A DNA stretch of 64,000 bases, taken from assembly GCA_963669405.2 (NCBI GenBank), contig CAXXHF010000002.1, positions 806,001 to 870,000 of the forward strand. The letters are read 5' to 3'. Shown in pieces: positions 43,423-52,143 of the stretch. The notes under the pieces were generated by a model, which saw only the letters and a program-made list of their open reading frames with translations, was not told the DNA's origin and did no database searches. The position numbers and the translations under genes are program-made. The stretch's first letter is position 1; the number at the start of each line of letters is the position of its first letter. The stretch is from Aureisphaera sp963669405. GTDB taxonomy: Bacteria; Bacteroidota; Bacteroidia; Flavobacteriales; Flavobacteriaceae.

Positions 43423-43651
43423 AATGAATTTGTATTTATTGATGGTCTTAAAATGATGGTATAATTTAACAAATTTTGTCTTTTAATCCTATAACTTATA
43501 ATTCAAATGTTTTTAAATATAAGAACACCTCTATTTTAAAAGCAAAAGCTCAAATTGAACGTGTTTTTTCTTTTTTAACAACAAAAGCCAAAAATAACAT
43601 TTAATCGAAAAAAAACAACTTTTCAACGGTTATTTACATGTTCTGTAAAAG

Positions 43652-43678
43652 AAACGCCTCATTTTTTTTGAGGCGTTT
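43652..43678 (-). terminator. Terminator after the giant sialidase-like/adhesin gene
   Basis: 10-base stem AAACGCCTCA (43652-43661), loop of seven T, TGAGGCGTTT (43669-43678) followed by further T. Lies 22 bases beyond the stop at 43700 of the minus-strand gene and upstream of the M36 gene. Confidence 0.85.
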
Positions 43679-43699
43679 TTTTATATGTTTCATAATGAA

Positions 43700-45178
43700 T
43701 TACTTCCTAATAATTCGTTTTGTCAGTGTTCCTTGGTCAGTAGTAATAGTAATGAAGTATATAGAACTTGGAAGTCCTGAAAAATCCAATTGAGAGGATG
43801 TATTTCCTTGCTCAAGAAGTTCTGTTACTTTTCTGCCCATAATATCATGTACTTCTACCTTTTCAATAGCTGTATTTGGTGATACAATATTCACCTGACC
43901 CTTAGTTGGGTTCGGGAACAAAGCAATACTTTCAAGCAATTCACTTGCTGTACTCAATACGCTACTGAAGTGTAATGTGAAACGATTGTTGAACGTTCCC
44001 ATACCACTGGTAAAACTATAAGAGTCTGCTCTAAGGTCATGTAAAGTTCCTGTAATATTGTCAACAAGATACACCTCAGATTCGCTTAATAGCGCTCCTT
44101 CAATATCACCTATAGAAATTTTATATTCTACATCTGTATCAATCAAAGTAGAGAAACCAACAGGAACCGTCATGGTATTTTCAAAGGCGCCTAGTGTCTG
44201 AATACCTAATTGCTGACTTCCATCCTGCAGATGAGTGTACAATGAAACTACCGTAGCTAGTCTTCGACTGTCATAACCAGCATCCATTGCCTCAGTAGCA
44301 TTAGCATTGAAAGCTAAAAGGGCTTGCTTATGCATATTGTGTTCTTGGCTACTTACCTTAAGCCAAATACGATCTCGTTCCACTTCCTGAAAACGCAATG
44401 TATTATTGTTACCTGTACGCCTCATAGCATTGGTAAAAACTGCCGTACCTGCAGCAGTAGCCTTGATTCCGAATCCTTGACCTGTCGAAATGTATCCGTT
44501 GGGCTCTGTTGAAGTCCCTGGATCACTTGCAGCAGCCGTCCCTCCAGAAAGGTTATACATAGAGATGTCCTCCATGGAGAAATTCATGTTGTTATACCCT
44601 GGAAGGCTTGTGCTAGGAGGTGTAAGATGTTCCCATAGATAAATTTCGTCAATCATTGCATTTGCATTAATGAAGTCATCCGCAAAAATTGCTGAAGGAT
44701 ATGGATTGGCCAATACATTAGGGCTAGCATTTTTATTGTCAGATGCAGTGGGACCGGGAGTGTTCTGAACCACCGTAAAAGATATGTTTCCAGTATTAAG
44801 TGTTCCGTCATCATAGGTATAGTTGAACACACCTCCAGGTTGGCCATACCCAGCTTGTGGACGAACAATATACCCTGTACCCGGTAAAAGTGCACCACTA
44901 TGTGGGTTCCAGAAATCACCATTGTCATCAGCAAAATTCTCCGCTCCGGGAAACTGTGCAGCAACATCTGGGTGAGGGACAAAATTGGCTGTCGTTGCTC
45001 CGATTACCAAAAAGGCACTACTCCAAACGCTCTCACGCGTCTCTCCACTCATGGGACTACCCATCACCATGAAATCACGGGAAGCCAAGTTGGGGGTTGT
45101 AATATTTACGTTTACTGTACCATTATTTTGAACAGAAGGGTTTGTATTGGTTTGCACAACACTTCCTTCGTGTTCAAC
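43700..45178 (-). repeat. Shared C-terminal module, copy in the giant adhesin-like gene
   Basis: Second copy of the about 490-residue module, in direct orientation with the copy at 38719-40196. Identity is highest in the first 300 residues and drops towards the sorting domain (VLGTEDVLLDRIALLPNP against VLSTASELLESIALFPNP). Confidence 0.88.
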
Positions 45179-48100
45179 AATGAGGGTCCCGTCTATCACA
45201 ATATCACCTGCAACACTAGAATACGTTCCTCCAGGAACCGTAAGGGTAAACCCTGTATTAATTGTTAATTTACAAGCGTTAAGATTGCCATGTGTATTGG
45301 TATTGTAGTTACCCGCCAGCACTACTTCATTGGTAGCGTCTGGAGCTCCTAGCGGACTCCAAATAGTACCATTCCACGTTTTCGTAACACCAGAACATGA
45401 AACAAAGGTTCCTGCTGAACCAAAATAGTAATTCCCATCCAGTCCGGTAAATGTTCCCGTAAAGGTCACATTAGTACCAAAACTACCTATTGTAAGTGCT
45501 GAAGTTTCAGTTATAGTTGATGCTGAACCGCGTGCAGCCACCAAACTTCCTCGTAACTGCCCTGTGGCTAGTTCCCAACCAGCAACCTCGGCTTCTGTAA
45601 AGTAGAAAGTTACATTAGTATTCCCAGATACTGTTGTATTGGCAGGACTGATTGTAAATGTCTTGTCGGTCACTAAATTTGGAGATAAGCTTCCATTGTA
45701 GGATTGTGCACTTGTTCCAGCACGCGAAACATAAGTATCTACACAACCATAGTCAAAACTATTATTATTGATAATGCTAGCCATGACATCTCCAGAGGAA
45801 CTATCTTGTGCGTATCTTGTTCCTGTTCCGTTGATTTCCATTTGATCTTGTGTGGCTGAATTTTCCGCAGTTTGCACATTTGTAGAAACCGTAGCAGTAA
45901 CAGAGACATCATCTAGCATAAAGACAAAGGCATCTGAAGACACAACATGAAAAGCAACATAAATGTTTTGCCCGTCATAACTGGACAGGTCATAAGTATA
46001 CTCAGTCCAAACAATCGGTGCTTCTTCATACGGACTAGATGTTAAATAAGTAAAACTTCCAGGATTGGTATCTGTATTCGAAATACCTACCTGAAAACGT
46101 TCCAATCCATATTGATCTGTCAAGGATTTTGCCCAAAATTTCAATTCACTATTAGTTCCATTTAAAGATATCTGCGGTGTGAAGATATAATCATCATTAG
46201 CAAAGGGAGCTTGGTTTTCATTGAAACAATAATATCCTTTATCTCCAGAATGTGGATCGAATGTGGTCCCTGCTGCTGAAGGTGTCGTTTGGCTTGGATT
46301 AAAAACAATAAAAGTCCCCGTATATCCTTCATTTGTGAAATCATATGCAGTTGACCCATAGGTGGTATCTCCATCTCCATCCAACATGGTCCAACCCCCT
46401 ACCGGAGTAATGTCAAAATCACTATAAGTTTCAAAGCCTTCAGAAAACAAAGTTGCTGTCTGAGTAGAAAGTGGAGCTATATCTGGACTGGAAATAGTAA
46501 GGGTATAAGAATCAGCACTTGTATTGGCTGTAGCATCTCCTCCATTAGCATTTACCGTGAAGTCTACAGTAACAGTTTCATCACTTTCTACCAAACCATC
46601 ATGATACACACGTAAAACCATATTTTGTGAGACAGAACTTCCAGAAGTGAAAGTAACATTAGGTGTGAGTAGATCAAAATCCACTCCCGTGGTTGCTGTA
46701 GAACTTCCATTTATTACAAAGGTAACGTCTGCATTTGCAGATGGGGCCAATGCAATATCCAGAGGAACGTTAATATCAGTAAAGCAAAGATCTGCATCCT
46801 CGGTTGTTGTTGCTGCCGTGCTAGAGAAACTGATCTCCGGCGCGTCTGGTGCCAGTTTAAAGGAATACACCCTTACCTGCCTTTCATTGGTTCCGCCATC
46901 TCCAGAATACTCTGAAGTCACCCAAAATGTTTTGTCATCGCTAGGATCTCTTACTGCCTGTCCGTAGTCACCATACCGATCGTTCCCTGTTACGGAATTG
47001 GTCCCCGCAATCACAAGATTTTCACCAAAGGTCATATCACCTGCTGCATCACTAGCCAATCGACCTGTATAATAAAGCGATGGGAAAGTAGAAGATCCTG
47101 TTTTAGTGTATCCCAAACCTATGTTTCCTTGATCGTCCATAGACATACAACCCATAAACACAGACTCCTTTAGGGCTACGGTTGTCTGAGTAGGATCTGT
47201 AAAAGTTCCTTCCTGATGGACGCTCCAGTTAGCACCACTATCCGTACTCCGTAGTTCGACCCAACGGATTCCCGATTTTTGGGTTCCGTTCTGGATTTCA
47301 ACAACCCAATTTAAAAGTATGGTTTCGTGAGTTGGAAATTTATACCAATGACACATATTCATTACTGCTCCTACAATGGCATCAATCCGCTGACCAGTAC
47401 CAGGTTGCTGCAAGTTGGCGAAACCACCTGCAATAGCAGCATCAAAGGCAGAAGTTGGAATTTCAATTTTCCCAGAAATGGTAGAGTTGGAAATCGTCGT
47501 AGCATTCGTCCAATCCATATCTATATTCCATAATCCAATATGATCTGAAGTCACTCCAGAAAATGCATCGTCTTGATAAAATAATATTTTAGCATCTCCT
47601 GTAGCGGCTCCTGCTGCTTCGGAATGTGCTGGAATAGGAGCAGCAAAACCTGCTGAACCTAGTCCAGAAGGAGAGAAACCAGCGATCTCTGCAGTACCAT
47701 CTCCTGCTAGCATCTTATTCCTATTAAAAGTATAAACTTTCTGCGCTCCAGTAAAATTACCAGCCGTAACATATGAGTCTCCCCAAACTCCATAGTGCGG
47801 ATAGTCATTACCAGCGGTTAGTTCATATTCGTATACATTGTACGCACCCGTAGGGTCTGGAGTCGTGGAAACACCTATAAGAAAAACGTCATCGCTTAGC
47901 GAAGGGTTTCCCGATAACTGAAACTGGGATAAGAACCATCTGTCTGCTTCTCTATCATACATAACCACAGGATCACCTGCATTGTCCGAATGGGTAGGTC
48001 CTGATAATGGGTCCGTTAGCAATTTAGGAAAACCAGCTGCTATAACCCCAGTTTTATCATATACCGCCCACTGTCCATTTTCCATAGTAACCACATGATT

Positions 48101-48532
48101 GGGCCCTACAGCCATGGATGGGTCTGGAGGCGAAACATCAAGTCCTATACTTTCAAAACTCACTATGGGTGCTCTGGTTGAGGAAGAACGAAAATGTCCT
48201 TCTGGACCCTGCATTATAGGATCTATAGAAGAACTCCCATTACCTGCAGTGTTTAAATGTGCCAATTTTCTCTTTCTCTTCTCGCTCATTTCACTTGATG
48301 TATTTACACCGTCCTTCGGCACAAAATAGCCATCAAACGTAGTAAGGTCATCACAAACTGGCATATCTCTGACGGGTTTGGAAACGTAGAAGTTTTTGGG
48401 ATAAAATATTTTTGTGGGATTCTTACTGGAAACGTAAGTGTTATTACTGTTAATTTTGTTTGTCTTTTCTTGACCAAACATTGGTGCAACTAACATTATC
48501 AATAACAATAAGATAGGGGAACTCTTAGTCAT
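43700..48532 (-). CDS. Giant T9SS-exported protein with propeller-like, Calx-beta-like and adhesin-type domains
   Basis: 1610 residues with a signal peptide ending MFGQ. The N-terminal about 600 residues contain a propeller- or sialidase-like region (LDVSPPDPSMAVGPNHVVTM, DREADRWFLSQFQL, STDSGANW with an Asp-box-like pattern). Next, a Calx-beta-like domain (FVINGSSTATTGVDFDL, LVESDETVTVDFTV), then a cleaved-adhesin/choice-of-anchor J domain (SEGFETYSDFDITPVGGWTML to FVFMLDDVSVTAT). The C-terminal about 490 residues match the M36 protein closely and end in a type A sorting domain (ALFPNPTKGQVNIVSP to KRIIRK). Surface binding or adhesion is likely; enzymatic activity is unproven. Confidence 0.75.
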   Translation of the reverse strand: MTKSSPILLLLIMLVAPMFGQEKTNKINSNNTYVSSKNPTKIFYPKNFYVSKPVRDMPVCDDLTTFDGYFVPKDGVNTSSEMSEKRKRKLAHLNTAGNGSSSIDPIMQGPEGHFRSSSTRAPIVSFESIGLDVSPPDPSMAVGPNHVVTMENGQWAVYDKTGVIAAGFPKLLTDPLSGPTHSDNAGDPVVMYDREADRWFLSQFQLSGNPSLSDDVFLIGVSTTPDPTGAYNVYEYELTAGNDYPHYGVWGDSYVTAGNFTGAQKVYTFNRNKMLAGDGTAEIAGFSPSGLGSAGFAAPIPAHSEAAGAATGDAKILFYQDDAFSGVTSDHIGLWNIDMDWTNATTISNSTISGKIEIPTSAFDAAIAGGFANLQQPGTGQRIDAIVGAVMNMCHWYKFPTHETILLNWVVEIQNGTQKSGIRWVELRSTDSGANWSVHQEGTFTDPTQTTVALKESVFMGCMSMDDQGNIGLGYTKTGSSTFPSLYYTGRLASDAAGDMTFGENLVIAGTNSVTGNDRYGDYGQAVRDPSDDKTFWVTSEYSGDGGTNERQVRVYSFKLAPDAPEISFSSTAATTTEDADLCFTDINVPLDIALAPSANADVTFVINGSSTATTGVDFDLLTPNVTFTSGSSVSQNMVLRVYHDGLVESDETVTVDFTVNANGGDATANTSADSYTLTISSPDIAPLSTQTATLFSEGFETYSDFDITPVGGWTMLDGDGDTTYGSTAYDFTNEGYTGTFIVFNPSQTTPSAAGTTFDPHSGDKGYYCFNENQAPFANDDYIFTPQISLNGTNSELKFWAKSLTDQYGLERFQVGISNTDTNPGSFTYLTSSPYEEAPIVWTEYTYDLSSYDGQNIYVAFHVVSSDAFVFMLDDVSVTATVSTNVQTAENSATQDQMEINGTGTRYAQDSSSGDVMASIINNNSFDYGCVDTYVSRAGTSAQSYNGSLSPNLVTDKTFTISPANTTVSGNTNVTFYFTEAEVAGWELATGQLRGSLVAARGSASTITETSALTIGSFGTNVTFTGTFTGLDGNYYFGSAGTFVSCSGVTKTWNGTIWSPLGAPDATNEVVLAGNYNTNTHGNLNACKLTINTGFTLTVPGGTYSSVAGDIVIDGTLIVEHEGSVVQTNTNPSVQNNGTVNVNITTPNLASRDFMVMGSPMSGETRESVWSSAFLVIGATTANFVPHPDVAAQFPGAENFADDNGDFWNPHSGALLPGTGYIVRPQAGYGQPGGVFNYTYDDGTLNTGNISFTVVQNTPGPTASDNKNASPNVLANPYPSAIFADDFINANAMIDEIYLWEHLTPPSTSLPGYNNMNFSMEDISMYNLSGGTAAASDPGTSTEPNGYISTGQGFGIKATAAGTAVFTNAMRRTGNNNTLRFQEVERDRIWLKVSSQEHNMHKQALLAFNANATEAMDAGYDSRRLATVVSLYTHLQDGSQQLGIQTLGAFENTMTVPVGFSTLIDTDVEYKISIGDIEGALLSESEVYLVDNITGTLHDLRADSYSFTSGMGTFNNRFTLHFSSVLSTASELLESIALFPNPTKGQVNIVSPNTAIEKVEVHDIMGRKVTELLEQGNTSSQLDFSGLPSSIYFITITTDQGTLTKRIIRK

Positions 48533-48564
48533 GTTTTGATTTTAATAGTATGGTTGATATGTTC

Positions 48565-48594
48565 CAAAAATACGCTTTTACCGTAAAAAAGCAA
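48565..48594 (-). promoter_or_regulatory. Bacteroidota-type promoter of the giant T9SS gene
   Basis: Read on the minus strand: TTG (complement of 48592-48594), a spacer of exactly 19 bases, TATTTTTG (complement of 48565-48572). This is a full match to the flavobacterial TTG-N(17-23)-TAnnTTTG promoter, 33 bases upstream of the start codon. Confidence 0.75.
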
Positions 48595-48630
48595 CATTTT
48601 ATCGATAAAATGTAAATTATAATTCACAAA

Positions 48631-48658
48631 AAAAGCTTCATGTTTCCATGAAGCTTTT
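48631..48658 (-). terminator. Terminator of the nqr operon
   Basis: 12-base stem AAAAGCTTCATG (48631-48642), loop TTTC, CATGAAGCTTTT (48647-48658), preceded on the plus strand by A-tract (T-tract for the minus transcript). Lies 19 bases beyond the nqrF stop. Confidence 0.87.
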
Positions 48659-48676
48659 TCTATTGTTTTTTGAAGA

Positions 48677-49981
48677 TTATCCTCCGAAATCGTCGAATCT
48701 AATGTTCTCGTCAGGGATACCAAAATCTTCTCCCATTTTCTGAACAGCCTGGTTCATTAATGGTGGTCCACAGAAGTACAATTCTATGTCCTCTGGCGAC
48801 TCATGAAGGTTTAAATAATTATCAATTACTACTTGGTGAATAAAGCCTACAAAGCCATCCCCTTCTCCTTCAATTCCGTCTTTTACCTTCCAATTATCTT
48901 CTGGAAGTGGTTCAGACAATGCCATGTAGAATTTAAAGTTCGGGAAATCTCTCTCAAGTGCTCTAAAATGTTCTATATAGAATAATTCACGTTTGGAACG
49001 ACCTCCGTACCAATAGGTTACTTTACGACCTGTTTCCAATGTTTTGAAAAGGTGGTATAAATGTGAACGCATAGGTGCCATTCCTGCTCCACCTCCCACA
49101 TATAGCATTTCTGCCTCTGAAGGATTGATGAAGAATTCACCATAAGGTCCAGAGATTACCACTTTGTCCCCTGGTTTTTGTCCAAAGATATAGGAAGAAG
49201 CAATTCCTGGGTTAACCTGCATCCATTGGTTTTTGGCACGATCCCATGGCGGAGTGGCTATACGTACATTAAGCATGATCTCACGTCCTTCAGCAGGGTA
49301 TGAAGCCATAGAGTAGGCTCTTTCTACTGTTTCGTTGTTCTTCATTACTAATGGCCAAAGACCAAACTTGTCCCACTCTGCTTGAAACTTGTCAGGTGTT
49401 TCATGCTCTTCAGGGTGTGCGGTAATATCGATATCGCTATACTTGATTTCACATGGGGGAATTTCAATCTGAATATACCCTCCAGCTTTATAGTTCATAT
49501 CTTCTGGAATTTCTACTACAAATTCCTTGATAAATGATGCTACGTTATAGTTTCTAACTACTGTAGCGTCCCATTTCTTAATTCCGAAGACTTCTTCAGG
49601 AATGTGAATATTCATGTCCTGCTTTACTTTTACCTGACAGGATAAACGAGCGCCATCTTTTAATTCTTTTCTGGTAAAGTGAGGGGTTTCTGTTGGTAAA
49701 GCCTCACCACCACCTTCTAAGACGTGGCATTCACATTGAATACAAGTTCCACCACCACCACAGGCAGAGGGTAAAAATATTTTTTGATTTCCTAAGGTAG
49801 AAAGTAAGGTTCCTCCTGAAGGAACTTCTATCTTCTTTTCGTCATTAATAGTAATGGTAACAGGACCTGATGGCGAAAGTTTCTGTTTGGTGAATAGTAA
49901 AAGTGCTACCAGAAGGAGTACCAAGACTAAAAATGCAACCACGGTGGCTACCACTACACCCAATGTACTTGCTAAAATCAT
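48677..49981 (-). CDS. nqrF: Na+-translocating NADH:quinone reductase subunit F
   Basis: 434 residues. NADH-oxidising entry subunit of Na+-NQR. Membrane helix about 5-30; plant-type 2Fe-2S domain with Cys74, Cys80, Cys83 and Cys115 (SACGGGGTCIQC); FAD domain with RAYSMASYP; NAD domain with YVGGGAGMAPMRSH and FCGPPLMN; C-terminal FDDFGG. Electrons pass NADH to FAD to 2Fe-2S and on to the membrane subunits. Slightly longer than the roughly 408-residue proteobacterial form. Last gene of nqrABCDEF, 3 bases after nqrE. Confidence 0.97.
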   Translation of the reverse strand: MILASTLGVVVATVVAFLVLVLLLVALLLFTKQKLSPSGPVTITINDEKKIEVPSGGTLLSTLGNQKIFLPSACGGGGTCIQCECHVLEGGGEALPTETPHFTRKELKDGARLSCQVKVKQDMNIHIPEEVFGIKKWDATVVRNYNVASFIKEFVVEIPEDMNYKAGGYIQIEIPPCEIKYSDIDITAHPEEHETPDKFQAEWDKFGLWPLVMKNNETVERAYSMASYPAEGREIMLNVRIATPPWDRAKNQWMQVNPGIASSYIFGQKPGDKVVISGPYGEFFINPSEAEMLYVGGGAGMAPMRSHLYHLFKTLETGRKVTYWYGGRSKRELFYIEHFRALERDFPNFKFYMALSEPLPEDNWKVKDGIEGEGDGFVGFIHQVVIDNYLNLHESPEDIELYFCGPPLMNQAVQKMGEDFGIPDENIRFDDFGG

Positions 49982-49984
49982 AGT

Positions 49985-50707
49985 TTACTTATTTTTTTCT
50001 GAAACTACCGCTTGTGCAGTTTCGGTCTCTTTTTCAATTACTTTTTCTACTTGTGCTGCTGGTGTGTCTCCGTTTTCAGCTTCCTCATCACCTCCAGTTA
50101 ACATACCTCCAAAACTCATAAAACCAATGGCCATAAGACCTGTAATAATAAAGGTAATTCCCAATCCTCTTAAAGGTGCCGGGACATTGGAGTAACGTAT
50201 TTTTTCACGAATGGCAGCAATGGCTAGGATAGCCAAGAACCATCCAATACCAGAACTAATTCCATAATTCAATGCCAAACCGAAAGATTCAATTTCTCTG
50301 GATTGCATGAATAAGGATCCTCCCAAAATTGCACAGTTTACTGCAATCAAGGGCAAGAATATTCCCAAAGAATTATACAGAGAAGGTGAGAATCGCTCTA
50401 CAACAATCTCTACCAACTGTACCATGGTGGCAATAGTTGCAATAAAGAGGATGAACGAAAGGAAGCTTAAGTCGTAATCCGCATATTCTGGACCTAACCA
50501 GGTTAAAGCTCCTTCTTGCAAAATATATTGATCTAACAACCAGTTGATGGGAACGGTCACTGCCAATACAAAGATAACGGCTGCACCCAGTCCTACTGCG
50601 GTACTTACTTTTTTGGATACGGCTAGGTACGAGCACATTCCAAGGAATGTTGCAAATACCATGTTATCCACAAAGATCGATTTAAAAAATAACTCAAGAT
50701 GTTCCAT
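49985..50707 (-). CDS. nqrE: Na+-translocating NADH:quinone reductase subunit E
   Basis: 240 residues with six membrane helices (e.g. FKSIFVDNMVFATFLGMCSYLAVS, VNCAILGGSLFMQSRE). Forms with NqrD the inner membrane 2Fe-2S centre and part of the Na+ path. The roughly 200-residue core is followed by a charged tail of about 40 residues (GGDEEAENGDTPAAQVEKV and beyond) that proteobacterial NqrE lacks. Confidence 0.96.
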   Translation of the reverse strand: MEHLELFFKSIFVDNMVFATFLGMCSYLAVSKKVSTAVGLGAAVIFVLAVTVPINWLLDQYILQEGALTWLGPEYADYDLSFLSFILFIATIATMVQLVEIVVERFSPSLYNSLGIFLPLIAVNCAILGGSLFMQSREIESFGLALNYGISSGIGWFLAILAIAAIREKIRYSNVPAPLRGLGITFIITGLMAIGFMSFGGMLTGGDEEAENGDTPAAQVEKVIEKETETAQAVVSEKNK

Positions 50708-50734
50708 ATCTATATCGTTTCGGTCTTAGACCTA

Positions 50735-51382
50735 CTAGTTTTCTTCGATTAATGCTTTATTTCTACTACGTTGTACCCAAATAAGGATCCCTACCACAAT
50801 CAATGCCATAGGTGCTAAAAGCATAAATCCGTTATTTTCGTATCCTGTACTATACAATCCTGTTTTAGCAATAGGGTCACCTAGAACTTTAAATCCTAAC
50901 AACGTACCCGATCCTAATAATTCTCTGAAAAATCCAACTATAATTAATATTACTCCATACCCCAAGGCATTACCAATACCATCTAAGAATGATCTCCAAG
51001 GACCATTTCCCAATGCAAAGGCTTCAAAACGTCCCATGATGATACAGTTAGTAATAATCAATCCAATAAATGCTCCTAATTCCTTACTTAACTGATATGA
51101 AAATGCTTTCAACACTTGATCAACGATAATCACCAAAGTAGCAACTACAACCAGCTGCACAATGATTCGTATCTTGGATGGAATAATATTTCGCATCAAG
51201 GAAATAACCACGTTTCCAATACCCAAAACAAAAATTACGGATATGGCCATTACAATAGAGGCCTTTAGCTGTGCGGTAATAGCAAGGGCCGAACAGATAC
51301 CCAAAACCTGAATGGTAATAGGGTTGTTATCCGCTAACGGATCTAAAATTAGTTTGCTATCTTTTTTCGATAATAGTCCCAT
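50735..51382 (-). CDS. nqrD: Na+-translocating NADH:quinone reductase subunit D
   Basis: 215 residues with six membrane helices. Family segments include LGICSALAITAQLKASIVM, IITNCIIMGRFEAFALGNGP and DGIGNALGYGVILI. Paralogue of NqrE by internal pseudosymmetry; together they hold the intramembrane iron-sulphur site. Starts 3 bases after the nqrC stop and is separated from nqrE by 27 bases, the largest gap in the operon. Confidence 0.96.
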   Translation of the reverse strand: MGLLSKKDSKLILDPLADNNPITIQVLGICSALAITAQLKASIVMAISVIFVLGIGNVVISLMRNIIPSKIRIIVQLVVVATLVIIVDQVLKAFSYQLSKELGAFIGLIITNCIIMGRFEAFALGNGPWRSFLDGIGNALGYGVILIIVGFFRELLGSGTLLGFKVLGDPIAKTGLYSTGYENNGFMLLAPMALIVVGILIWVQRSRNKALIEEN

Positions 51383-51385
51383 ATT

Positions 51386-52141
51386 CTAGTTCGTTTTTTT
51401 AAGATTTTTGAAATAAGGCACATACAACCTCAAGTCCTTCTTTAGCATAGCCGCAACTCCATCTCCTGTAATGGTTGCGCCAGCAATAGCATCTACCTCA
51501 TTATCACTCTTATCTTTGTTAAGAGGATCTGAATTACTTTTTGAAATATTGATTCCAACAAAATTTCCAGAGGCATCCAATAAGTGCTCACCTATGAAAT
51601 CATCCATAAAAAAGCGTTCTTTAATATTGGCTCCAAGACCTGCTGTTTCTCCCTGATGATCAAAATAAGCGCCTTGAACAATCATATTTTCATCCATTGC
51701 TACATAAGCCCAAACTGCATCCCAAAGTCCTTTACCTCTAATGGGAGCTATGTAATATTTCTTACCTTCTTTTTCTCCAATGAATAATGGTAAACGACGT
51801 TCATCACCAGATTTTGCTTTTGCTTGTTCTTTTTTAACATCAATCAAGTAAGCATTATCATCTGGAGTCACTTCAGAACCATTGGTAATAACCAATTGCT
51901 CTACTATATACTGTTCAAACAATTCTGGGGCCTTTGCTTCGGCAACAAAATTGGCAGCACCTTCTGTATTTTCATTTACCCCCATGGAGTAAAGAATATT
52001 TTGCTGCTTTTCAATCCTTTTATTTTCTGTAATGGTTGGTTTTAATGTTTGGGCAATAAATGCTAACAAAGCACCTACAACAACCACCATTGCAACTGAA
52101 AATATAATGGTATAACTATTTTTTTCTGTATTGATCGCCAT
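51386..52141 (-). CDS. nqrC: Na+-translocating NADH:quinone reductase subunit C
   Basis: 251 residues. One membrane helix about 10-32, then a periplasmic FMN-binding domain. The ApbE modification motif DAIAGATIT is present at 217-225, with Thr225 as the expected covalent FMN site (same position as in the Vibrio subunit). Family segments GLWDAVWAYVAMD and GETAGLGANI. Needs ApbE for flavinylation; the only apbE in the window is frameshifted. Confidence 0.96.
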   Translation of the reverse strand: MAINTEKNSYTIIFSVAMVVVVGALLAFIAQTLKPTITENKRIEKQQNILYSMGVNENTEGAANFVAEAKAPELFEQYIVEQLVITNGSEVTPDDNAYLIDVKKEQAKAKSGDERRLPLFIGEKEGKKYYIAPIRGKGLWDAVWAYVAMDENMIVQGAYFDHQGETAGLGANIKERFFMDDFIGEHLLDASGNFVGINISKSNSDPLNKDKSDNEVDAIAGATITGDGVAAMLKKDLRLYVPYFKNLKKTN

Positions 52142-52143
52142 AA

